Assembly (NCBI GenBank): GCA_008828725.1
Contig: MEHQ01004095.1
Location: forward strand, 310,001-374,000
Source: Saccharina japonica
Taxonomy: Eukaryota; Sar; Phaeophyceae; Laminariales; Laminariaceae
DNA length: 64,000 nucleotides
Direction: 5' to 3'
The notes beneath the pieces were generated by a model, which ran no database searches, was not told the DNA's origin, and saw nothing but the letters and a program-made list of their open reading frames with translations. Position 1 is the stretch's first letter. Each line of letters opens with the position of its first letter. Positions 33,344-43,000 of the stretch are shown piece by piece. The position numbers and the translations under genes are program-made.

Positions 33344-36300
33344 CTGTATATATTAATGTAGCACACTTAGTATTTATTATTGCGCAAATTCGATCAAAGC
33401 CACCGAATAGACCACATTCCGTAAATGTCATTTACAACCATCCACGATCTGCACCGCTTCGTCTATCTTACCAGACGGTTCGCCTTCAACGACGTCGAGA
33501 GAGCGCCACAGTCAGTGGGAAACGATTCCACGTCAGCCTGAGTAACCAGTCGGACGTAACCATACAGCGCGGAAAAATACAAGTTAGACAAGTTGGTTTC
33601 TTCGCGAAATTTAGAGAGGACAAACTGGCAAAAAAAAAAACTCAAGACACCAGACAGAGCTCGAGACATTACACGCGACAGTCGAACGGGGTTCCGATTT
33701 TCTTCTAACGCTTACCTACAACAGTGGACCCTACAAAGATGCCTGGTACACCGATCGGCGGAGGGTCAAATGTTGGAAAAATGGTTCAAATCACTGTGTC
33801 GCCTATAATGTTGCCGCTGCTGTAACTTGCCAAATTGGCCGCAACTTGAAAAAAAAAAGAAAAAAAAAAAAGAGGCTATCGGATTTTTTTCATAAGAGTA
33901 CACGGACAATTCACAAGAAAACGGGTAAAACCAAAAACCAACACCAAAAGAGTTTGGGAAAAACTAAAAAAAAACGGCTCAACGTTTCGGTGGACCCAGC
34001 ATGTAAATAGGAATTGCCGCCCTTGTAAGCACCTGCAACAAAAAAAAATAACACACCCCTGATCGCAAACCGTCCGACCGACCCGTCGCACCTGCGGCCC
34101 AAGACTGAGAGGTGGCAAGTCATCCAAAAAGCGTGACGGGGGCAGGGACCCTGCCAGCAGCGGAGCTTGAGGGATGGGCAGCGACTGTACGATGCCACCA
34201 AACCCTCCGGCCGCGTTGCTTTTGAAGTCGTGCTGCAAGCTCCTGTCCCGGACGTGCAGAGCCCTCTTGCTGCTGGTCGTCGTGTTCCCTCCGCTGCTCC
34301 CCCCGGCCCCCGGTGCAGCAGGCGGCTGCGATCTATCTTGCAGCTGACCGGGGACCGAAGTAGAGCGGATGATCGATATAGGTCGGCTAGCCGCTCTCCG
34401 AACCACGCCTGCAAGCGGAATTTCGGACGACAAAAAAACAACCAACAACAACGGGCACAGAGTTAGGGCTCCAGAGTTACATAGAGTTTTCATTCAAAGT
34501 TACTGCTGTTCCAAAAGGTTGACAGTACGTAGTAGTGGTGGCAAGTGGTGGAGTAACTGTCAACAATATCAATATTAACCCTTATAGGACTGGAGTCCCG
34601 TTTTGGGGACAAATTACTTGAATTAAAGTGGATTGTCCCCAAAACGGGTCTGCAGCCCTAAAAGGGTTAATACGTATCGACTGCTTATAGTCTGCACAAA
34701 AGAAGTCGACCCGCATCCGGACTTTGGCCGGCCTCAATTTTCACTGGCAAAGACTTGTGTGTTGTGTGCGTCCGATTTTTTCGGAATATCGTGCACACAC
34801 GCCCACAAGTCCTGAAAGCCGGCCCGGTCAAACCCAAGTGCAGTCGTACGTTTCAAGTCGGGAGGCTTCCTGTTTCATGGAACCCACTCGTCGTGCATGT
34901 CAGCAGGACGGTAACTCGTACGTCTATATTTATTAATGTATGTGCTGGGAGAGCATCGATCTTTAGCGCTCGATTCCACGAGCACCGGCATTATTACATG
35001 TTGTGTCTTTGCTATTAATAATTATTAATAATACTACAATAGATCGCCATCCTCAGCGTATCCCGGCCATCGGGCTGGCAATCGCACGCGTATTGAAGCA
35101 ATTTAGGAACTGATAAAACAGGACTAATTTTTGAGCGGATGTACAGCTACTATTAATACTATAATATTACTATTAATGCTACTGCTGTTGTTGTGGGCGA
35201 GCAAAGCAAATGGCGTGCGCCACAATGGTTGAAAACTCGCCACGAATGAAGACGGTTCCCTCCCGTCTTGAATTCAACATGTCCCCAGGGACATATTTTG
35301 TATGTGGTCATATACGAAGGGTTTGGGGCTTGTGCTGCTTGCTATTTTTTATATGCACATCTGCACATAAGGCAGCAGTTCGAAAGCCCAGCTCTGAGAT
35401 TGATTGATCCTACCGAAGAGGACAAACACATACAAAACCCTATATGCGTACTGGAAGAAAACATGAGAAACTGCTATTAATATTAATATTAATATATACC
35501 AGGTACCTGGTACGTATCATATGACATGGCATACCTGGTACTACTGCACCAGTAGGTGCTACAGCACGCACAATATACGAAGTACAAGTGTATGATACCC
35601 TGGTACCAGTGAATGCTCTAGTAATATAGCAGGCTCTGAATATTGACTCGCGGGTTTGCACAAAAACTCACCGGGTGAGCCGCGGTGGGCGTAGTTGCCT
35701 GCCAATCTCATGCCCCCGGCAGACGGGCTAGACAACATCGCTGATAGTTGGGATTCTTGGTCGCTGCCGGCTGCCCCTGATCTCTCGGGTGTATTGTCCA
35801 TGTACTGTGACCCCTTCGCTGGAGAGCACCTGTTAATATTGATAGTAATAGTATCATATGAGCAGTCGAACATGCCAGGAGACATGTCAAAGCAAGGCAA
35901 AGCAAGGCAAAGAAAGCGTGCGCCGTCAAGGGTGTGCTGGTGCATATAACACATGCGTCGTAATAGGGTCGAGTGTTCCACCAGGTATGTAACACCTACT
36001 GTACGTATAATATATATACGCATATATAATACGTATATAGAAGTTTGCAGTTTGATGTCAGTCAAGACACGTCAAGCCAAAGGTGCTGTCCTGCCAAGGG
36101 GCAATAGTTAGCGACGAGTCTCCTGGCATCTATGCCTACGAGAAGTGACGACGGTCCACGAGTGATGAGTCACGAGCAGCAAACAACAGCAGTGTCATCT
36201 GTCATCTATATCTTCGTCATTGCCGATCGGTGACCATATGCACGCCGTGAGACGTGAGACTTGGTGGGTGGTGAACTAGGACAAGAAAAAAATAACGGGT

Positions 36301-37045
36301 TAAAAATATGTACGGCTCGTTAGTACTCGCCGAGGTCGAGATTGGTTGAGCGTCCTCGGGACGACCATGAGGACAAAAGCACAACAACCTACAGCAGTAA
36401 TCAAGCTTGCACTCCACAACCAACTGCGCGACAACTACAACTTATCGCGCAAATCTGTAATAATGAAAGTCGTCAAATCACAGGAGATTTCCCGACGAAC
36501 AGATGGTCCTGTCGCATCCTCCATGTTTCCCGTTCTTCGGCTCTGTCGGTAAAACACTCCGCAACACAGGAACACAGGAACATAAATGATAACGCATGAT
36601 TGATATCCTTTATGGTTGAGTGCCACCACGTACCTACTGCTGCTGCTACTGCTGCTGCTACTGCTTCTACTACTGCCCCTTGTTCGCTGCGACTGACTAC
36701 AAGTAATGCTTACCGCATCATCTTTATGTTCATACCGTATGTCGGGGGGGAGGGTCCAGCTACTGCTATAATATTAATAATATTATAGGCTGCACCTGGT
36801 ATAGAACTACCGTCACTATGTACCAAGGTCCTCGTTTGGGCTGCTCGGTGCTACTTGCCCGGTGGCTAATTTATTTATCTTTACTCGTAGTTTTCAAGAG
36901 CTTAGGTGGTCTTCTTCGTCCTTGCCCGGTGACTACGTACGAATAGCTGGTATAATGAGGAACAAACGCCTACTGGGATTAAGAATCAGGACAGGCACTG
37001 GGTGTACTGATGTGGTTGAGTAGAAAGAACGGGTTTAATGTGAAG

Positions 37046-37076
<31 letters not shown>

Positions 37077-39750
37077 ACGCCTACTAGCTGTTGTGTTCTC
37101 GTTTTTCAGCTTGCGACACCCCTGTGGGATTCGACCTCGACCACAATCATCCCGAAGGGGAACCTTGTCTACAGTACAAGCAGCACAAAGCAGTCGTATC
37201 ATATATACTTGAATTTGAGGCGGATGGCGTCAAAAGATGCCGCGAAAACGTTACCGGCTGCAAAACCCCAGTTTTCTGATTGGTCGATTCTTGTTGGTTG
37301 GATTTTTTTTACGATAAAAAGCCATGATAACAGCAAAACGGCCACTGCGTGATTTACGAACGAGTATACAAATTGCTGTCCGAGTGGTACGATGCAAGGA
37401 GTCGTATACATATATTATGGAGACGGGCACAACATGACCCTAACCTTATTAATTGGCGACACGCTGCTCGCTCGTAGGCGGTTGATAGTTGATAGCATCA
37501 AAGCTACCATCGTTTTCATCGCTATCCCTTGCGGCTCCGGAGAACTTGCACGTACGTGCGAGTCTAACGAATCTGCACGTACATTCAATACAGTTATATG
37601 TATAGCAGGAGTTGTTGTAGATATGTATGGCCTACATGGGTACCAAATGGGATCAAGGTGCCAGGTGGGCCTCCGGCGGCTCCTGCGGAGGGCTGATTAT
37701 ATTTCTGCACCTTGTGGGTGGGAGCAGGGTGCCAAATGGGATCAGATCCGGGTGGGACCAGGTCCGGGTGGGAGCAAGGGTAAAGATGGTGCAAAATTAC
37801 GTGCAGATCTAACAGACCACAGCACGTACGTGCAATTATACGGTTGGTGTATCCCTTGAAAGGGGTGGGTTTATACCTACGTAGTGTATTGTTTTATTAC
37901 TATTACGGGGGACCATAGTAAATACTAGTAAATAGTACCAAATATTGTTAGTAAAAATAGGTAAATATATAGCTTTTTGTGTGTACCGTAGGTCCTGTTT
38001 ACTAGTATTAACTATGGTCCCCCGTAATATTGTTAACACGTCGTAAAATAGTAGTAAAACCGCTTTAGGGACCCGGATGTATCAGAGACCAAAAAAACGA
38101 CTATGTTATTATACTATTCCAAGCGTCTACGGAGAGCGTTTACGAGTAGTGCACAGACTACAGACTCGTACCAGGTACATATCACCAGTACGAGTATAGA
38201 TCACCACTCACCATGTTCCGCGCGTGTCATACATACAAGTCCTTACATTTAACATCCTCGACCCCTGCAGCCCCGGCTGCTTGCTAACAGCTAACAGGCG
38301 TTGACTACTTACCAGGTATGAATACTATTACTGCTGCTGTGGCATGTGTTCGGTTAATCGTCATCAACATTCGACAATCCCCCCCCCCCCTCAAGCCCCA
38401 AGCGCTGACAAAAGATGAAAGAAGCAAGGTACCGGCGCCAGGTACAGCAGGTGTGTGTACCGGCATGCTGGTATAACGGTATATTGGAGGTATGATACAA
38501 TACCTGGTACGGTACAAAAAAAAAAAAAAAGGGCCTCCGCAGCTTGTGATAGGCTCACGTATTATTCTGTGTACCAGGTATCATATCGCTACATCGCTAC
38601 TAATGGGTAGAATAGTCTATTACTAGACTATGACGAGTATAATAGTTCTACAGACAGTAGTAGCCAAATAGTAGACTTACAGGGAGAAATGCGTACTTAC
38701 AGAGTAGTAGTCGTGTATAGGTCTCAACGTGAAGCCTGGATCGTTAGGAAAATTAACAAAAATTTCAAGAGCAAAATAAAGTCTACTGGCCCAAAGTACG
38801 CAGCAGTTGTAGTAAGCACGCGTAAGCACCGACCCTACCGACCCTCAATAAAGCAGGTACAGCAACAGCAGTACCCGTACGTAATGCATGAATAGATGTA
38901 ACGTGTACTCGTACCTCTGGTATGTGTTTGTATATACGAGCTGCTGCTGCTGCTGCAATGAAATTTACGGAAATGTCAACGCCTCAAGTATCAGTGTGTC
39001 ATATATACCAGGTAGCAGCATAGCAGCGGTGTGCTGTCGGCGACACGAGGCAACGTTCACCGCGCACTCACTGCTGCTGTGCTGTACGTACACCAAGGCT
39101 GTCAAAACATGCGCACGTATGTAGAATGCCGCTACATCGTGATACGATCAATACGTAGCAGAGACCAGTAGCAGGTATATACCAGGTATAGGTACCGGTA
39201 CTCGTATATGATACTCGTACATACGTAGCGGGGCCCGAATCTCTTGCTTCGCCATTTGTGATAACCTGTCCGGTACACTCTGAAACTACGTCTTCTAGAC
39301 TATGAACACAAGCTCTCCATCTCATGTCGCGATAAAACCGCCGCCAGGTTCGTATAGGCGACGAGGTTTCGTCTTGGCTGCATATCTATGTCTACCGCCG
39401 TGAGCTGTGATCCCTGCTACCCGCAGGGCATACCACCTACGACTACAGACCCAGCCTTTTGAGATGCTACTGATGTACGTACGCGTACCTCAAGTCCGGT
39501 ACAGAAAAGTGTGGAAGTTTTGCCCGGAGATGGGTTGAAATACCAAAGGACAGAGTCACCAAGACTACGAATATACAAATCACGTGCCCGTGCCACTTCT
39601 GTGGGGAACACCAACGCCACACGTGTTGAATACCTCCGTTAGATTGCGTGCCGCCTCACCTGTGATGACACAGCAGCTGTGTCCTCTGTAAATGCTATTT
39701 CTTCTCTCGGCTCCGTTCCCTGGGTTCCTGAGTGACAGAGGGCACCACAT
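33215..39750 (-). CDS. Unidentified gene X, eight phase-consistent exons
   Basis: Minus-strand exons: 39660-39750, 39489-39598, 39310-39404, 36482-36542, 35672-35804, 34092-34408, 33472-33624 and 33215-33343. Every consecutive junction keeps frame (phases 1, 0, 2, 0, 1, 0, 0), which is unlikely by chance. The model gives about 362 residues and a TGA stop. The N-terminal part includes LYIRSLGDSVLWYFNPSPGK and LTAVDIDMQPRRNLVAYTNL, which looks beta-rich. The middle is Ser/Pro/Gly-rich and probably disordered. The C-terminal part (NLSNLYFSALYGYVRLVTQA, DGSDFVATHGEVVVAPLCSM) looks helical and folded. I do not recognise the family. The start could also be the in-frame ATG at 39783. The long 2.77-kb intron holds a mariner-like MITE. 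Divergent neighbour: CFAP43. Confidence 0.6.
33472..33624 (-). CDS. Gene X exon 7
   Basis: A strong acceptor (T-run, then GCCAG) and donor CTG|GTAAGA. Encodes 51 residues, including FREETNLSNLYFSALYGYVR. Confidence 0.75.
34092..34408 (-). CDS. Gene X exon 6 (disordered)
   Basis: Acceptor CCGCTTGCAG, donor CCG CAG|GTGCGA. Encodes 105 residues rich in Ser, Pro, Gly and Arg, ending RFLDDLPPLSLGPQ. Confidence 0.6.
34575..34670. mobile_element. piggyBac-like miniature element flanked by TTAA
   Basis: An 88-bp element (34579-34666) between two TTAA sequences. The ends CCCTTATAGGACTGGAGTCC and the reverse complement of GGGTCTGCAGCCCTAAAAGG pair with few mismatches, continuing through CGTTTTGGGGACAA. 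TTAA target sites and CCC termini are piggyBac traits. The copy is nearly a pure hairpin. It lies in the gene X intron between exons 5 and 6. Confidence 0.7.
35672..35804 (-). CDS. Gene X exon 5
   Basis: Acceptor GGGGTCACAG, donor CCC G|GTGAGT. Encodes YMDNTPERSGAAGSDQESQL and AMLSSPSAGGMRLAGNYAHR. Confidence 0.65.
36482..36542 (-). CDS. Gene X exon 4 (tentative)
   Basis: After TTTTACCGACAG, one base plus 20 codons: AEERETWRMRQDHLFVGKSP. The donor CCT|GTGATT is weak. The phase fits both neighbours. Confidence 0.4.
36830..37170 (+). repeat. Dispersed CTTGCGACA repeat, copy 2, interrupted
   Basis: Matches copies at 4515 and 62335, but is split at ACGCCTACT by the retroposed insert at 36975-37071. 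Confidence 0.65.
36975..37071 (+). mobile_element. Short retroposed insert with 14-bp target duplication
   Basis: Flanked by AACAAACGCCTACT on both sides (36961-36974 and 37072-37085). The insert ends GGTTTAATGTGAAG followed by (ACA)n. The same 3' sequence, GTAGAAAGGAAGGTTTAATG, followed by TGAAGA and (AC)n, occurs at 48916-48964. A direct duplication of this length with a simple-repeat tail indicates a 5'-truncated LINE-type or LINE-mobilised insertion. Confidence 0.75.
37086..39309. other. Gene X intron 3, remaining sequence
   Basis: Contains the MITE at 37901-38029 and several TACCAGGTA motifs. A hydrophilic frame near 37520 on the minus strand (AARDSDENDGSFDAINYQPP) might be an additional exon but could not be phased. 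Confidence 0.35.
37901..38029. mobile_element. TTACGGGGGACC MITE, copy 1
   Basis: TA, then TTACGGGGGACCATAGT..., ending ACTATGGTCCCCCGTAA and TA. About 38 bp of each end pairs with two or three mismatches. The interior holds GTGTACCGTAGGTCC. TA flanks suggest a Tc1/mariner-type origin. Confidence 0.8.
39310..39404 (-). CDS. Gene X exon 3
   Basis: Acceptor GGGATCACAG. Encodes LTAVDIDMQPRRNLVAYTNL and AAVLSRHEMES, then TT|GTGTTC (phase 2). The donor is weak but required, because the frame soon hits TAG. Confidence 0.5.
39489..39598 (-). CDS. Gene X exon 2
   Basis: Acceptor GTTCCCCACAG, donor GAG|GTACGC. Starts with two bases that complete the split Glu, then VARARDLYIRSLGDSVLWYF. Confidence 0.65.
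39660..39750 (-). CDS. Gene X exon 1
   Basis: MWCPLSLRNPGNGAERRNSI is followed by YRGHSCCVIT and ends ACA G|GTGAGG (phase 1). An upstream in-frame ATG lies at 39783. Confidence 0.5.
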
Positions 39751-39879
39751 AGAACGCGCTTTATTCGTCCCCAAACCCCTCACATTGTTGTAAAGAGAAG
39801 GAAGGCGTTTTTGTTTTTATGAAACCGCTATTAGCCCACCGGCGAGGCTGCGTTTTTCTCTCGTCGGTACACTTGTAGC
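39751..39879. promoter_or_regulatory. Presumed bidirectional promoter of gene X and CFAP43
   Basis: Only about 129 bp (96 bp if gene X starts at 39783) separates the two divergent start codons. No TATA box at a convincing position and no RFX-type X-box was seen. Shared regulation is inferred from spacing only. Confidence 0.45.
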
Positions 39880-40011
39880 ATGTCGGCCATAAGCCTGTTG
39901 CCAAAGCGGGCCCTCGCCTACCCTGGGACGCGGCTCACGTTTGTCGACGAGAGCAGCGTAGCATACTGTTTTGGGAGCGCCGTGCGCATCACACATCTGC
40001 TACCGGACAAG
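39880..40011 (+). CDS. CFAP43: CFAP43 exon 1
   Basis: The ATG opens MSAISLLPKRALAYPGTRL, then FVDESSVAYCFGSAVRI, which aligns with the N-terminal beta strand of CFAP43. Donor AAG|GTAACA, phase 0, 44 codons. TAG precedes the ATG directly (39877-39879), fixing the start. Confidence 0.8.
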
Positions 40012-43000
40012 GTAACACTTTTGAGGATTTGTTGATATTTGTTACTTGTCGCACATTGTAGTTGGTACGTTCTGGTGTGGTACGGGGCAGCAGCAGCAGC
40101 AGCAGCAGCAGCAGTACGTAGTGGTGTGCTGTCGTCGGCGTATGATACGTGTCACTTGCGCACAGCCTAATACACACTTGTACCAGATAGGTGGTCACGA
40201 CAGTTGTGCTCGGTTCCGTAAGTATGCACTGCTGCCACTTTTTCCCGGTTTGCTCGTAGCTGAAGATCGTGTCCCATGTAGAGAGAGCAAAGAGTATCAT
40301 GACAGACGGACAGAGAAGCCTATCGTACATGTGTACTCCTACAGTAGGATATCAACACTCGTACGAGTATTATATGCACGATAGCTTTTAATGTACGATA
40401 AGAAAGGAGGTGCGCGGACGTTGGAGCATGTCACAACGTCGTACCAAGTCAATACGCACGTAGTCCCAAGTTGCGCGTCGTGGTACGCACGGGGACAGTG
40501 CTGGCGTTACTTACAGGTTGTTGCTTCACCGATGTCACCCCTCGTTTTCACATGAAAAAACGTCAAAAGGTGCAGCAGAATCCTGGCACGTCCCGAGTAC
40601 GGGTACGCGTACGTCGTACCTGGTACGAAGTACTCGTACGTTAATAAAGTTATGAGTTTTCGTACGTTAATAAAGCTATGCTTTTTCGTTTTTTATAAGT
40701 ACCTGGTACCTGGTGGTACGAGTATACTACTACAGTTGTATCCGGTTGTGAAGCATTTAATCGGTCACGAAACTAGACACCGGCGACGAATATCGTCGGT
40801 AATGGACCTTCTAACGAATACGCCCGTAGGGACATGCAGAAACGTCTGGGGAAAATCATAAACCTGTTATTATCTGTGCTACGTACGATACATGTACGAG
40901 CAGCACTGCTAAGCCGCGGAAGGGCTCCTTCGATCCATTTTGAATTCAACAACACAGGGTGACGGCGATGGCGAGTGCTTGTGGGAGGAGAACGAATGGG
41001 CGGGCATATCGGCGGTGGCAGCCAATTGGAGGGCCGGTCGACTTGCCGTGTGTCCCGCCGGGCGAATCAACCCGGCCATACATTTGTACAGGTACAGTAC
41101 CAGTACCGGTATGTTTTTTATTCGCCGTTCTATATATATACGTACATAGTAGCACATGGCATTGACCCGCCTGAATGCGGCCAAAGGGGTGAGGCTATGC
41201 AGCCAAAAGTGAACGGAGGGTTTGACACGAGTACTCGTACGATGTTAAAGTCTAAAAAATGAAAACGAGTACCTGGTATTACATATTATATGTTTTCGAA
41301 GCGGTCAGTTGGGCAGAGGCCGGTTTTCTCGATGTGGCCACAGTGTTATAGCCGAGCTCTTGTATATACGAGGTATCATAGCCGTTGGTGTTATACTCCA
41401 TTTTCTGAAGAGGGGGTGGTTATTTTGTTATTTTGACGAGATTCACACAATACAATGCGCAGGAAACGCCCGCCGTACATGGTAAGCTTCATTTGACACT
41501 ATTATGGGGTAGGGCCTTTAGTAAATAGGACCTACAGTACAGACTAAAACCTATATATTTCCCTATTTTACTAACAACATGTGTTCCTATTTACTACCTC
41601 GTACGGTCGGTCCCCCGTAATAGTTGTCGGGCGCAGCAGTTTCGGCCCTGGTGCACGATGTCAGATCATCGCGGGAATCGTAGTTGATCGCAGGGGGGGG
41701 GGGGTACGTCAGTTGGTCCTGGGTAGGTGTACGATATTTGTCACGTAAGAGAAATATGTATCTTCCTCCAGTTACGTGATAATCCAGGTCAATACCATAC
41801 TTAGTATATCTTTAGCGTACGTACATATTTCTTGTGAACCAAAATGAAGGTCGAAATATACTACAGCCGTCGCTAGGAACTACCTGGTGTTTTTTTGGCG
41901 CCGTCGAAATAAAGAAACTCGCATTCGCTCGTGCTATAAACAAAATTTATTCTCAGGCTCAAATTGAATGTTTGATGTTTCCGTTGCCCGTCGCAGTCGC
42001 CCCCTCCTCCTCGATAGTACGAGGAGACTCAATGGTAACAGGAGAAGAGAGCTCTGGTTCCTCAGGTATGTATTTGGCCCGGCAAATCCACCTTGACCCG
42101 ACAACTGATCCCCCCGTCATCCATCTGCGCGCAGCTATCCGGGGATGGTGCTATGCGGTACCCTCCTTGGCGGCACCGACCTCCGGTACACGGATGTCGC
42201 TTTCAGTCGTGACGGCGCACGGGTCGCAGCGTTCGGGAACCGCACGGACCACTTGGCAACAGTCTGGAACGTGAAAAAGGAATCCACAGATGAAGCAAAG
42301 CTCACAGGAGAGAAGGTGACTTGGGTCGCCTTGCTCCGCACCCCGAGTGACAGACCCGCGCTCATGTGGAGCGAACGTAGATTGATTCCTTCCAACAAGT
42401 CCCACCGAATTGATGTGATGAGTGTTGGTATGTACGTAGCGCGAAAATAGTCTCCCCTCTTCGCATGTTGTGTAAGATGGTCGTGGAGTTTCCTAGCTAG
42501 TTTCCCCACAGTTTATTCCTTTGTACCCTGCCGAAGGCGTTATTGATAGTCCTGACTACTTACTGTACGTAGCGAGTCTCCCGAACCTACACCTGCAAAA
42601 ACTTTCGTTTTTTTTCAGGTCGTCGAGGCCGTGCTTCCTGGCGACATGACATTCCTCAGCTTCAACCCGGCGGATTCCGACCAACTTTGCATCGGAGGCC
42701 CCAGCGGTCTCTACTTCTGGAGGATTGACAATCTCGTCGACAACTGGGTAAGGGTTCGCAGACGCGTAGACGAAAATCCGCAGATGTGTAGACAAAAAGA
42801 AAAGCCACAGCAACGCTCCTCTGTATATACATATACCGAAATTCCTCAACGCTTTTTGAGTGACGACTTGTCGAAGTCGATCTGCCCGCTCAGGCGGAAG
42901 CCGGTACCGGTATACTTCGTATAGCATTGAAAACAAAGGTGTACATTCGGGAGACGGCAGGTTAGGCCTGTGACGAACGGGCGTCTAGAAATACTGGGCT

